This document shows positions 38,013 through 48,038 of a DNA stretch of 64,000 nt, in pieces. Each line of letters starts with the position of its first letter. The first letter of the stretch is position 1. Under the pieces are notes generated by a model that was given only the letters and a program-made list of their open reading frames with translations, was not told the origin of the DNA and did no database searches. The position numbers were made by a program, and so were the translations under genes. This DNA comes from Phaeoceros laevis (Eukaryota; Anthocerotophyta; Anthocerotopsida; Notothyladales). The stretch lies in assembly GCA_049999765.1 (NCBI GenBank), contig JBNGIQ010009488.1, positions 619,065 to 683,064 on the forward strand, in the 5' to 3' direction.

Positions 38013-40130
38013 TTATGAATGTTTGTACACAAGCAGTGACTGATCCAAATCTCCCTTGGCCTGGGCCTTCCTGGTCTTGTCCACCTCACCCTGACCGGCG
38101 GAGAAGAAGCGGAAGTCACCGTCATCCGAGGAATCGGCGCCTCCGAACACAGGAGGTTCGAACTTGCTCTCCGAGACCGACGAGTCGGGCCCGATCCTAG
38201 CCCACCACCTGCTTCTGTCCATGGCCTCCTTGGCGCCCGCTTCCTGACCACTGTTCACACCGGCGGCAAATGCCGCCACTAGCTCACTGCGCTCCGCTCC
38301 CTCTCCCCCTTGTCGCGTCTTGTCTTCCCGGTGGCTCCTGCTGCTGCTGGCTCCGTTGCCAGCGCTGTCGTCATCCGAGTCTCGCACCTCCAGCCGGACC
38401 GGCTTCGTGTCCTGGTCCTCCGGCAGCCAGCTCGGGTAGTTGCGGCGGAAGCTCAGAAACGACCTTTCCATTTTGTCCTGCGATGCGGAGGCGGAGGCAG
38501 AGGCGGCAGCGGCGGTGGCAGCGTTGAAGACGCTCAGGCTGCAAACGTGACCTACGCCCTCGATGTGGATGGTGAAGTCCTGCACAAACCTGAGCACATC
38601 GTCCACGCATTGCGGCAGCAGGAAGTAGAGGATGAAGGGAGTGGTGAAGATGGAGGCCATCTCCTCCAGAAACTCCACAGCCCGGAACTGGAACAGCTTC
38701 TGGAACTCGGACCGCACCCGCTCTGAGCTCTCCTGCTCCCTCCAGTGAGAGGGCATGTAGTGCGTCTGCTCCACAACGCTGCGCATGGCCACCTCCGGGC
38801 TGGATTCCTGAAAGTCCTCGGCGATGAGAGAGCGGCTGAGCACGGAGACGGTGCCGAAGACGGCCACGTACCAGCCGAGCTCGTGGCCGAGAAGGGGGGC
38901 CTGCAGAATGGTCTCGTGCAGTAGAACGGTGCCCAGGAGCACGATGGCGAAGGAGCCGGCGACGTAGGACACCACCTTGGCCACCACCAGCAGCGTAGGG
39001 CTGGCCGGGAACTGCTTGAGGTACTCCACCGCGTGCTTGTAGCTGGCGTCCAGGCGGTGCTTGAGGCTGTGGTCCAGCTCGTTGAACTCCCGGAAGGTCC
39101 AGCGGGCCAGGTTGGACCAGTGCCGGAACCCGGCGGTGCTGGGGCGGTGGTAGAACTGCTCCCCGTTCTTCATGAGGAAGTACATGAGCATGAAGAGGAA
39201 GTAGAAGGGGGAGACCAGCAGCATGAAGCAGCCCAGGGACTTGAGCCTCCGGCGCAGAAGATCCGGCCTGCGGGTGAAGTCCCTGCGGATGAGGAAGTTC
39301 TTGTCGTACATGTGGTGCAGGATGCACCAGTTGAGGCTCCACTCCAGGGTTTTGGTCAGCACCGGGTGCTTGCGGCAGCCATGGCCGTCAAGGTGGCCTG
39401 CGAACGGACCCGCGCCAGGCAGCCAGTGCGGCACCGGCAGCGCAATCACCCCCTGGTTGAGCAGGCCGATGAGGTAGTTCTCCCGCCGCATGATGCGGCT
39501 CACGATGTCGTGCGCCGACAGTTCCCGCACGATGCACAGCCGCTGCCTGGACTGCATCTCCACCAGCCTCCCCACAACCTCCGCCCATGAAGCCCGCTGC
39601 AACTCCGCTTCCCCGATGCCCAAGCTGCTGCTGCAGAAGCGCCGAATCTCCCAATTCTCCCGCAGTTGAGGGAAGAAGCGGAGGAAGCATATGAGCCAGT
39701 AGACGCTGAAGATGAGCAAGTAGAGCACCACAACCGCCTTGTACACCGTGAATGGCCGCAGCGGGTTCTCGTACACCCCCTCCCGCACCAGATCGCACCT
39801 GTTGCCCCCGGAGCCGCAGTGCAGCACCCCGGGCCAATTCACCCACAGCAATAGAAACCCTGAGAAGGTGATGGTGAAGCCGAAGGTGAAAAGCTCGGCA
39901 GCCCAGCGCACCGTGATGTGCACCAAACCCTTGTCCGAGTGGTAGTGGTAGATCTGCCGGAAGAAGGTGTCCAAATCCTGGATGGCTAGCCACTTGCCGC
40001 TGCTCTCCCCTGCTTCCAAGAATTCGTCAGGGCTGGGGCCGTCTGCCAGCGTCTGGTACGGGTGCATCTCCACCTCACCATGCTTCTGCTGCTTCGCGGA
40101 GCTCTTCCAGGGCGGGATGCTGCTCTTCAT
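38013..40130 (-). CDS. ATG9: Autophagy protein 9, lipid scramblase
   Basis: The only multispanning core autophagy protein; it supplies membrane and scrambles lipids at the forming phagophore. A single uninterrupted frame of 705 residues. Landmarks in order: WLAIQDLDTFFRQIYHYH, AAELFTFGFTITFSGFLLLW, NREYLIGL-like stretch IMRRENYLIGLLNQGVIAL, FLIRRDFTRRPDLLRRRLKS, span LVSPFYFLFMLMYFLM, WTFREFNELDHSLKHRLDAS, span FAIVLLGTVLLHETIL, EFQKLFQFRAVEFLEEMASI and TPFILYFLLPQCVDDVLRFV. The C-terminal 200 residues are hydrophilic, with an Ala/Ser tract AATAAAASASASASQ. The gene is intronless and GC-rich, unlike the intron-rich genes on its right and left, which is unexpected. The plant protein is usually longer. 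Confidence 0.95.
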   Translation of the reverse strand: MKSSIPPWKSSAKQQKHGEVEMHPYQTLADGPSPDEFLEAGESSGKWLAIQDLDTFFRQIYHYHSDKGLVHITVRWAAELFTFGFTITFSGFLLLWVNWPGVLHCGSGGNRCDLVREGVYENPLRPFTVYKAVVVLYLLIFSVYWLICFLRFFPQLRENWEIRRFCSSSLGIGEAELQRASWAEVVGRLVEMQSRQRLCIVRELSAHDIVSRIMRRENYLIGLLNQGVIALPVPHWLPGAGPFAGHLDGHGCRKHPVLTKTLEWSLNWCILHHMYDKNFLIRRDFTRRPDLLRRRLKSLGCFMLLVSPFYFLFMLMYFLMKNGEQFYHRPSTAGFRHWSNLARWTFREFNELDHSLKHRLDASYKHAVEYLKQFPASPTLLVVAKVVSYVAGSFAIVLLGTVLLHETILQAPLLGHELGWYVAVFGTVSVLSRSLIAEDFQESSPEVAMRSVVEQTHYMPSHWREQESSERVRSEFQKLFQFRAVEFLEEMASIFTTPFILYFLLPQCVDDVLRFVQDFTIHIEGVGHVCSLSVFNAATAAAASASASASQDKMERSFLSFRRNYPSWLPEDQDTKPVRLEVRDSDDDSAGNGASSSRSHREDKTRQGGEGAERSELVAAFAAGVNSGQEAGAKEAMDRSRWWARIGPDSSVSESKFEPPVFGGADSSDDGDFRFFSAGQGEVDKTRKAQAKGDLDQSLLVYKHS

Positions 40131-40459
40131 GGCCTACCATGCCACTCGCGCATGTCGGTCTGGCCTCGCCTGCGATTGCGCCCTCGCTTATCAACCTGCC
40201 AAGCAACCAATCCCCTCCTAAACATAATAGTCTCACGGCCCCCGCCCGTGCCCCTCACGCAATACCACTACTGCTCCTCGCTCCCTGCCGCCTGCCGCCT
40301 GCCCTTGCTACCTTCAGCAAAATACGCTAGCCATGGCGGCCACCACCGTGCGTCAACCGGCTTGCACCCCGGCCGGGAAATTGGGACAGAAGCGGAAATG
40401 AGACACGCAAACTGAAATGGAAATGACCCACCACCACCATGCCGGGCTTCCAGCATCTG

Positions 40460-40559
40460 NNNNNNNNNNNNNNNNNNNNNNNNNNNNNNNNNNNNNNNNN
40501 NNNNNNNNNNNNNNNNNNNNNNNNNNNNNNNNNNNNNNNNNNNNNNNNNNNNNNNNNNN
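40460..40559. other. Assembly gap (100 N)
   Basis: A run of exactly 100 unknown bases, the usual placeholder for a gap of unknown size. Confidence 0.99.
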
Positions 40560-41409
40560 GGACAACCCCAGCTTTAACCATGGTTTTCGGGGCTTGCGAG
40601 CAAGCCGCTAAGCCCGTCACCAGCGGACGCCTGGCTCCTGCTGCCTCATGAACTGTTGTCGTAAAGAAGCGCTGCTTCACTGCAACCCTGCTGTCCACAG
40701 CTCCTCCCTTAGGCTGCCGCCAAATCTAGGTTTGCCGTCTCACCGTAGTCATTGGTCGCCCTTCCGACGGTCTTTCCGAAATTCCAGCCTTTTGTTCCAA
40801 ACCCAGGCCAGACAGGGAAGGCAGAGTATGCAGGCATAACGCGCAAGCCCATGGCGGAGGTAGGACAAAGTGGTAGTCTGTCTGCTTGCAGAAGCAGGTA
40901 TGTCATAACTCCAAGAGCTCATGAGATTCAAGAAACAGTTAACAGTAGGCTCTCCAACTTGAGACCTGGTGCTCTGTAAGCGAGCGAGGAAACGACGCAC
41001 CGCCAGCTGGATTCTAAGGTAAACACTGCCGTACACAAGAAAGAGCATCCAGTCTTGGGTGCAGAAGTCTAATGTGGATGGGTGCATAGCCCTAAGCCTG
41101 AGACAAATGCTAGGGGCTTGTCATATGCGGTTGCCACCACAACTTCAAGGACACTGCCTGTCACACAAAATCACTGGTTGATCATCTTTTCTTCCTGCAA
41201 TCACTGAGTTATTACGAGAATGGCTGTAACATCTCACCATTTCGACATCTCACGGAGGTGTGTTCTTGGCTCACTTGTAATATGCGCAGGCTTGGAGTGT
41301 CGAACAATCTGGAACTCGAGGAAATGGTTGGCTGGCTAGACGAAGGAGATTCGTAAAAAGGTTGTCTCCCTCTTAAGCTGCAGAGACAGACGATCATGCA
41401 ATCTGTGTG

Positions 41410-41509
41410 NNNNNNNNNNNNNNNNNNNNNNNNNNNNNNNNNNNNNNNNNNNNNNNNNNNNNNNNNNNNNNNNNNNNNNNNNNNNNNNNNNNNNNNNNNN
41501 NNNNNNNNN
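41410..41509. other. Assembly gap (100 N)
   Basis: A run of exactly 100 unknown bases; true size unknown. Confidence 0.99.
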
Positions 41510-42286
41510 GAGACGTTCTCGACTCAGCAGACCTCTTAGAGCAGCTTCAAATACGCAGAGTAGCTGCTCGAAAGTTACTGCATTAGTTGAGAGGATCAAT
41601 GCAGTTGTATTCAGAAAGATGAACCCATCTGGTGTGAGTAGGTGCAAACGTGTTATACTGCAGAGTTGTACAATACTACCTTTCATTTGCTTTGCTCCCA
41701 ACTGAGGCAGGTGAGCTCTGCCTTGCAAAATGATAGAGGCTCTGACCTGTGTACCTGGAAAGCAGTGTTATCGTGTATTTCCTGCGAGAGTTGCAATCAA
41801 GATAACGGGCTCAATCACCAGATGACTCCACTCATTCCTGTCTTCTTCGCCTGCATGCCGTTTTCGCTTCATGCTTCAAGCAATGGAAATGTTTCTCCTT
41901 ACTGCCCTCGTAGTAGTTAGGGGGGCCCAGAATACTGCAAATAGAGCCTCTCCTGGCGGCAAATTACATCCCGTGTCTGTCTGGAAGCATACCTCAATTC
42001 TTTCATTGTAAGAGTATCTCGGCAACAAAAAAGTAATTCACACTCCACAGGGGTAGTCACCTTTGCGCACTGCCGTCGTTCGCTTGGTGGTCATCGTGCA
42101 ATCCTTGTTGTGAGGTTTGACCTAGTCTAGTTTCTCAGGTTCGTTCGACATATCAAGCTACTAGGTCGCGAATCGGTATGGGAACCCTAAAACCCTAAGC
42201 GAGTCCGAGACCTTCGAGTTCTAGAGCGCAGTCGTTGTTCCTCTCCTCCAAGGCGCGTTGAGCAAGAAGTTCACACACAGGCAGCC

Positions 42287-43306
42287 ATGACGATCACGGA
42301 TTGTCGTATGTATGAGGCGAGGTTTCCTGAAGTGGACGATGTGGTGATGGTTCAGGTGAAAAACATCGCAGAGATGGGCGCGTATGTGGCTCTTCTGGAG
42401 TACAACAACATAGAGGGCATGATTCTCCTGTCTGAGCTGTCAAGGCGTCGAATTAGGAGTATCAGCAGTCTCATCAAGGTAGGCCGCCAGGAGCCAGTCA
42501 TGGTGCTTAGAGTGGACAAGGAAAAGGGTTACATCGATCTTAGCAAGCGGCGGGTGTCTGAAGAGGATATCACTGTATGTGACGACCGCTACAACAAGAG
42601 CAAGCTGGTGCATTCGATTATGAGGCACGTTGCAGAGACAATGGATGCTGATCTGGAGGATCTTTATGTGCATGTTACATGGCCGCTGTATAAGAAATTC
42701 GGGCACGCTTTTGAGGCTTTCAAGCAGATTGTGGCTGACCCTGATTCCGTGTTGAGCGGGCTCACTAGGGAGGTCACGGAGGTTGATGCCGATGGGCAGA
42801 AGGTGACCAGGACAGAGCCTGCCATGTCAGAGGATGTGAAGGATGCATTGATCAAAAACATCAGACGCCGAATGACCCCTCAACCCTTGAAGATCCGAGC
42901 AGATATTGAGCTCAAGTGTTTTCAGTACGATGGTGTCCTGCACATCAAGGATGCCATGAGGGCTGCTGAAAGAGCTGGGACAGCTGAGTGTCCGGTGAAG
43001 ATTAAGCTAGTTGCCCCGCCCCTTTACGTTCTAACAACTCAAACTCTTGAAAAGGAGCTTGGGATTGAGGTGTTAAATGCGGCTGTCAATGCTTGTCACA
43101 AGGAGATTGAAAAGCATAATGGGAAGCTAGCTGTGAAGGAGGCCCCTAGGGCCGTCAGTGAAAGGGATGATAGACTTCTAGCGGAGACACTTCAGAAGCT
43201 AGGAGATGCTAACCGTGAGGTTGATGGGGATCTTGACAGTGAAGAGGAAGAGGACACAGGCATGGGTAACGTTGACGTAGAAGGTGGTAGTGGTCTCATA
43301 GAGTAG
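42287..43306 (+). CDS. EIF2A: Translation initiation factor 2, alpha subunit
   Basis: Part of the eIF2-GTP-Met-tRNAi ternary complex in the cytosol. The single open frame of 339 residues has the full family length. An S1 RNA-binding domain covers about residues 15-90 (VVMVQVKNIAEMGAYVALLE). The regulatory serine phosphorylated by GCN2 is in LLSELSRRRIRSI (residue 52 counting Met). KEKGYIDLSKRRVSEEDI closes the domain. A helical domain follows (HAFEAFKQIVADPDSVL), then the C-terminal domain (PLKIRADIELKCFQYDGVLH) and an acidic tail (DLDSEEEEDTGMG). No intron interrupts the coding sequence. The 5' leader from 42187 has no upstream ATG in the last 80 bases. Confidence 0.97.
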   Translation: MTITDCRMYEARFPEVDDVVMVQVKNIAEMGAYVALLEYNNIEGMILLSELSRRRIRSISSLIKVGRQEPVMVLRVDKEKGYIDLSKRRVSEEDITVCDDRYNKSKLVHSIMRHVAETMDADLEDLYVHVTWPLYKKFGHAFEAFKQIVADPDSVLSGLTREVTEVDADGQKVTRTEPAMSEDVKDALIKNIRRRMTPQPLKIRADIELKCFQYDGVLHIKDAMRAAERAGTAECPVKIKLVAPPLYVLTTQTLEKELGIEVLNAAVNACHKEIEKHNGKLAVKEAPRAVSERDDRLLAETLQKLGDANREVDGDLDSEEEEDTGMGNVDVEGGSGLIE

Positions 43307-44254
43307 GTACAGTGCTTTTTTCTGAATTAGCATACTGATATCCAGGATGCCAATTTTGACGCGGCTGATTGGAAAACTGTATTTTCTCAGAGTTGCTGTG
43401 GTTTTCTTGGAAGGGCATAGTCCTGGTTCACTGGCCTAGGACAAGCAGAAATCTGGAGGCAGAATTTACTTGGCATTGCCAGGCTGTGTTGGGCTCTAAA
43501 GATGTCAAACTGAAAAGGCTGCGTACCTGACCCACGTTACACATGCCAACCAGCAGCCGCCAGCTTTTTTTCCCAGGCTTTTGGAAGGTCGGAGTTGCTC
43601 ATGGACATGAAGTACAACAGACTCTTGAGCTGCATGCCAATTTTGAGAGTTCCTGCCGCCGTCTGTGCTGTGTAAACTCTTAACCTGATAGTGAGCGTAG
43701 GCACTCAGAGATATGTGTGTCATCAAGTCGGCAGAAGAGGTAGCAGACCAGTGTCCGAAGTTACTGCCGCTTTCAGTGTCGTGCGTTCTCTTATTCAATT
43801 CACTTCCAAATTGTAGCAAAGAATTTTTCGTCTACCGTCGACATGTACGTTTGTTACTTTGTGGTCTGACCAAAAATACTGAGTTGTATGCAGACCCCGC
43901 AGAGTGCAGACCAGAAGACCCTTGTGTGGCAGATGCGCCATACAATTGACATACAGAAAGGCAGCGCCGCGTTCTCGGACTGTTGCGCCCAGAAAACTTG
44001 AGGGTGGCCGAGTTTTTTAGGTTCTATAACCACAAGAATCGTACTGACTGAAAGGAATCAGATTATCTACAGTCTCTCAAGCGACCCCGCAGACGCATGC
44101 TCTGGTCAACTCAATCCCACCACAACTTATCACGAGTCGCAGGTCCCACTTACGACAAAAATTCCGACTCGAGAAGACGCTCTTCCTCCGCGAAGGTTGG
44201 AGTGCTTGACGTAACAAAGACACAAGTAACTTTCAAGCTGAGCTAGAAAGCCCA
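43307..44254. other. Convergent intergenic stretch
   Basis: 948 bases between the eIF2-alpha and ZNF598 stop codons. Should hold both 3' UTRs; no gene recognised. Confidence 0.5.
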
Positions 44255-46876
44255 TCACTTGCTCCTTTCCCAAGCAGACCCGCGGGCCGATTCCCTTACT
44301 TCCCTGGAAACAAGCCTCTGCCCACCACCATTGTTCCAAACTCCTCGACAAGTTTCCTGCTCTGCAGCCTCGGCTTGCTGCGAAACATATGGCCCAGATG
44401 AAGCTTCTTCTAGAGCTTCAAGCATGAGTGCAGCTGAACCGTCCCCTAGCCGAGTGCGGTTGAACTTGGATGTCTTCTTCTTGCGCTTTAACTGTGCCAA
44501 GTCATCTAAGTCTTTCTCAGTCGCTTCCTGAGATTCTTGCCTGCTCCTGCTAGAATTGTAGGAACCACATGCCACACACCGGACAACATCCAAATTGTTC
44601 ACCAAAGGGCAAATACCACACTCCCACCCCGCACTTGCTGAAGTGGACGGAGTTCCAGATACAGGTGTCTGAGACAATTCATTAACGCCCTGAGAGCTGC
44701 CATTCTGCCGTTCACATTTTGTGTGAGGTGATACTGGTTCACGCCCACCTGGTCCCAAAGGAGGAAATTCACCAGACGCCCTCCCGTTCAAAACACCCCT
44801 ATCTGACAAACCGAGAACTTGTTTACCCTTGCTTTTAGCCTTGAGCTTATTTGCAGGCCATGGGGGATCCTCCTGGACGCCCGCCACTTCTGATTTTCCC
44901 ACAGTCCGAGGTGTTCCTAACACAGGCCCGAAATTGTGCAAATCCAGCAACTCCACCTGCTTCTGCCGATCAGGACAAAGTCTGGCAAGCTCCGGAACGA
45001 CTTGAGACAGGCCAAGCCTGACAATATGCATGTAGTAGTCTCGTGAACTCATTGCCCCCTTCCTCCATTCCTGCGAGAAATTCTTAAACTCTGCAAACTG
45101 CTGCTCGTTGCCTCGAAGCCCGGCCCGTATCTGCTCTACCAAAGCCTTGTTCCCTGCACGGATTTCTTCAGCAGATAACAGACCAACCGGACTGGGAGAT
45201 CTATTAGGAGACCCATTAGAAGGCCCTATTGAATTTTGCGCACTTGGCACAGGTGCTGCATCAGGGACTGGCGGACCAGGGCCACCACCATCTGCAACAG
45301 AAGGACTCAGCAGACCATTTCTGGGCATCTGATGTAGCCTTGGATTCTCATGTCTACTTCCGCTACCAGACCTAGCCCCATCCACACTCTGTTGTGGAAC
45401 AGGTGGAGGTACCCGGCCTCCACCTCCGCCTCCATGAGATTTTTGAGTTTTCTTTGACTGTGCAGAGTTCAACACTCGGATGTTAGCCTTCCCACCACCT
45501 AAAATGGCTGCAACGGAACGTGATCCTGAGGGCACCTTAGCTTTTCGGGCTGCATTACTGGATTGCCCTGGCAGAGGAGGAAATGCAGAGTCACCCAATG
45601 CAGAAGATCCAGCGCCGTACACAGCCTGACGGTACCTTGATGGCCCAGTCTCCACTTCACCGTTCCCACCATCAAAGCTTCCTTCAGCTCTGCCACTGCT
45701 GGAGTTCTGAGCAGAAGAAGCATCTGGCTGGTTGCCTGTGGAACGAGAGGAGCCTGACGCGGCGGAGCCAGAGTTGGCCCTAGCAAGTTGAGCGGACTCC
45801 CGCAAAGCATCCTCAAAACTCGATTCCAGACTGGCAGAAATGGCCGCATTGGTGCTCCCGTCGTCAAGAAGAACTGAACGACCCCTTCTACGACCACCAC
45901 CCCTCTCCACTTCCTCCTGCCTGCTGGGCCGGCGGTATTGGAAACTGACGGGGATCTGCAATGCCGCATTCCGCTGGGAACGTGACATCTTCCCCCCATG
46001 GGTTATGGCATTGTGCCGCTTCAGCTCTGATTCAGTCCCAAATACCACGAACTTCTTGGCCAAGCACTCGGAATCCTCGCACAGCAGATGATCGTGCCGG
46101 AAGTGAGCTTCCAAATCGTCGTAGTTCCTGTAGTACTCGTAATGCCCAGGCCGGGCTTGCTGGCAAAGGTGACACTTGTAATGATCCTGAGTCATATGCG
46201 CGTAGAGCTCATTGTCACCATAGAAGCGCTTCTTGCAGAATGCACACAGCGGATGGCCATTGAACCCTCCTCTCTCCTCCTCCGTGCCATCCACCTCCGA
46301 GTCCCCCTTGGCTGCATGCCTCTCCAGCTGCGCCCGGGAGTACAATTTGTGCTCACACACGAAGACTTTGCGCCCTTCGAGACACAATTCGCACATAACC
46401 AGCTTGTGTGCACCGGACAGGTGCCGCCGCATATCCTCGATGTGCCGGAACATGTAGCCCTTCCTCACCGCTCCTTTAAACGGCTCCGCCCCGGGCACCA
46501 CACTCTCACACACACTGCACGAGAGTCGACAGAGCGCCTTGAGCATCCGAAACTGCTCCACATCCTCCACATACGCCTGCACGTTGGGCTCAAACCACAA
46601 ATCCCCCCCCGATCCGGGCCCCGCCCGTACCCGGAGTGCCAGCCCTGCGAACTCCTCCGCCCGGATATTCGATCCCTTCGCGGCCCGGCTCACCACCACA
46701 GCCTCGCTCTCCTGCTTGCAGATGCAGCACCGCTTGTCTCCCAGCACAAACCTCAGCCTAGCCACGCAGGTGCTGCAAACATCGCGATGCCCGCAGGGCC
46801 CGTAAGCCACCCACTCTAGCGGATCTGCGCACACCGCGCAGCACTCCTCCGACCCCGCATCCACCACGGCCCCCAT
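44255..46876 (-). CDS. ZNF598: ZNF598/Hel2-type RING E3 ligase, ribosome collision sensor
   Basis: Ubiquitinates small-subunit proteins of collided ribosomes, starting ribosome-associated quality control. One uninterrupted frame, 873 residues. The N-terminal RING is CCAVCADPLEWVAYGPCGHR, CSTCVARL and CCICKQE. A cluster of C2H2-like fingers follows: HLSGAHKLVMCELCLEGRKV, HPLCAFCKKRFYGDNELYAH, DHYKCHLCQQARPGHYEYYR and DLEAHFRHDHLLCEDSECLA, with FVVFGTESELKRHNAITHGG ending the conserved part. The middle is low-complexity, Ser/Gly-rich. Near the C-terminus is a four-cysteine finger of RanBP2 type (WECGICPLVNNLDVVRCVAC). Length and order match plant HEL2 homologues. It is intronless, like its neighbours. 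Confidence 0.93.
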   Translation of the reverse strand: MGAVVDAGSEECCAVCADPLEWVAYGPCGHRDVCSTCVARLRFVLGDKRCCICKQESEAVVVSRAAKGSNIRAEEFAGLALRVRAGPGSGGDLWFEPNVQAYVEDVEQFRMLKALCRLSCSVCESVVPGAEPFKGAVRKGYMFRHIEDMRRHLSGAHKLVMCELCLEGRKVFVCEHKLYSRAQLERHAAKGDSEVDGTEEERGGFNGHPLCAFCKKRFYGDNELYAHMTQDHYKCHLCQQARPGHYEYYRNYDDLEAHFRHDHLLCEDSECLAKKFVVFGTESELKRHNAITHGGKMSRSQRNAALQIPVSFQYRRPSRQEEVERGGGRRRGRSVLLDDGSTNAAISASLESSFEDALRESAQLARANSGSAASGSSRSTGNQPDASSAQNSSSGRAEGSFDGGNGEVETGPSRYRQAVYGAGSSALGDSAFPPLPGQSSNAARKAKVPSGSRSVAAILGGGKANIRVLNSAQSKKTQKSHGGGGGGRVPPPVPQQSVDGARSGSGSRHENPRLHQMPRNGLLSPSVADGGGPGPPVPDAAPVPSAQNSIGPSNGSPNRSPSPVGLLSAEEIRAGNKALVEQIRAGLRGNEQQFAEFKNFSQEWRKGAMSSRDYYMHIVRLGLSQVVPELARLCPDRQKQVELLDLHNFGPVLGTPRTVGKSEVAGVQEDPPWPANKLKAKSKGKQVLGLSDRGVLNGRASGEFPPLGPGGREPVSPHTKCERQNGSSQGVNELSQTPVSGTPSTSASAGWECGICPLVNNLDVVRCVACGSYNSSRSRQESQEATEKDLDDLAQLKRKKKTSKFNRTRLGDGSAALMLEALEEASSGPYVSQQAEAAEQETCRGVWNNGGGQRLVSREVRESARGSAWERSK

Positions 46877-47483
46877 GCTCCCGGCTGCAGCTCCAGCAAC
46901 GCACGACAGATTGCAAAATTCCTGCGCGGCCTGCTCCGCGTCTCGCTATGGCACCAGCAATTCACGCGGACAGCCAGCGGAAGGTTCGTAGCGATCTGAA
47001 CTTCTTCCGTGTGTACACTAGGGCTCCGGAAGGTTCAAGGACCTTAGGGCTAATTGTGGAGTAACTCATGCTCTTCTGCCTTCCGGTTGCCCGCTGCCAT
47101 CCTGTACTTCTAAACTCGACTATACCATAAAAGCAACTCGTATAGAAAGCGCAAGCGCGTTTTCTTTAGGCCTTCTATCTTCTCCTCATCTCCTCATCTC
47201 CTGACCAAGGTGAGGTGAAGACTATTGGACTGTTCCGAGAAAAAACCTGACCTCCGAAGGGCCGCTCTCGCGCAGATAGCATCCATCCGCAGGTCTCCTG
47301 GCAGCATCGAAGCGTCTACTGCTGGAACCTGGCAGGAATTTGCCAATATGTGCGCAAATCTGCAGTTGGGTGGATGAGGGATGGGCATCTCTCATGATTT
47401 CATCACCACCAACCGGGTTTCATCAATGTGGTTATCGCAATCGCTCCTCATTGTTAAGTTGGCGTAGTTAGCAAAACTAAGCT
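46877..47483. promoter_or_regulatory. Divergent promoter region, ZNF598 and GGCT-like gene
   Basis: 607 bases between two outward-facing start codons. A direct repeat TCTCCTCATCTCCTCATCTCC lies near 47172-47192. Promoters inferred from orientation. Confidence 0.4.
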
Positions 47484-48038
47484 ATGCCGGTGTTGCCCTT
47501 CTTGGGCTTGCGAATGCACAGCAGCTGCTGGAAGAACGCGGGCACGGAGGATCCCCCGCTCCCACGCCTTCGCAATGTCTTTGTCTACGGCTCGCTGCTT
47601 GCGCCGGAGGTAGTGTCTGCACTCATCGACCGAGTGCCCCGCACCGCGCCTGCCTACGTGCCCCACTACCACCGCCACAGCATCAAGGGGCGCCTCTACC
47701 CTGCTGCCATTCCTTTCCCGGAGGACAAGGTGTATGGCAAAGTACTCTTCGATCTGACGGATCAAGAGCTAGCAGTCCTGGACGAGTTCGAGGACATCGA
47801 GTACATTAAGGACATCGTCGAACCGGTGCTGATGGGCCATGGAAAAGAGGTGGCAACGGGGCCTAGCAATGCCTTGCAAGCCTCCATGTACGTCTGGGCC
47901 GACGTCAAGGATGAAAACTTACAAGGAGAATGGGATTACGAGAACTTCAGGGTCAAATACCTTGATGACTACGTCAAGATGTGCTTGAAATTTGTGTCGG
48001 AGTACTACAGATCCGAGACGCCTATTACGAGTCTTTAG
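47484..48038 (+). CDS. Gamma-glutamylcyclotransferase-like (AIG2-like) protein
   Basis: One frame of 184 residues with the GGCT fold. The substrate loop is NVFVYGSLLAPEVV. The region HSIKGRLYPAAIPFPEDKVY follows, then the acidic catalytic stretch LTDQELAVLDEFEDIEY, in which the conserved Glu is present. It ends with WDYENFRVKYLDDYVKMCLK. This is the plant AIG2-like group, whose enzymatic activity is proven only for some members. The start could be the ATG at 47484 or the one at 47514; both leave the domain intact. Intronless. Confidence 0.88.
   Translation: MPVLPFLGLRMHSSCWKNAGTEDPPLPRLRNVFVYGSLLAPEVVSALIDRVPRTAPAYVPHYHRHSIKGRLYPAAIPFPEDKVYGKVLFDLTDQELAVLDEFEDIEYIKDIVEPVLMGHGKEVATGPSNALQASMYVWADVKDENLQGEWDYENFRVKYLDDYVKMCLKFVSEYYRSETPITSL

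Larger units (their letters stand above)
40131..42286. other. Intergenic stretch with two assembly gaps
   Basis: Divergent interval between ATG9 and eIF2-alpha, 2.2 kb, broken by two N runs. Short open frames exist (for example minus 40749-41087) but none is recognisable. Promoters for both genes are expected at its ends. Confidence 0.5.

Noticed and set aside
38371-39342. Long alternative frames (up to 323 codons) overlapping ATG9
   Set aside because: The ATG9 frame has continuous family similarity; the others are Pro/Arg/His-rich shadows of GC-rich codon use.
40749-41087. 112-codon minus-strand frame between two assembly gaps
   Set aside because: No domain, no clear start context, and the flanking gaps prevent judging exon structure.
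46088-46819. A 243-codon plus-strand frame opposite ZNF598
   Set aside because: Antisense to the RING and zinc-finger coding region, with no recognisable domain.
42287-46876. Functional clustering of translation-control genes (eIF2-alpha next to ZNF598)
   Set aside because: Both act in translation stress, but they are convergent with separate promoters almost 1 kb apart, and plants rarely cluster such genes. Most likely coincidence.
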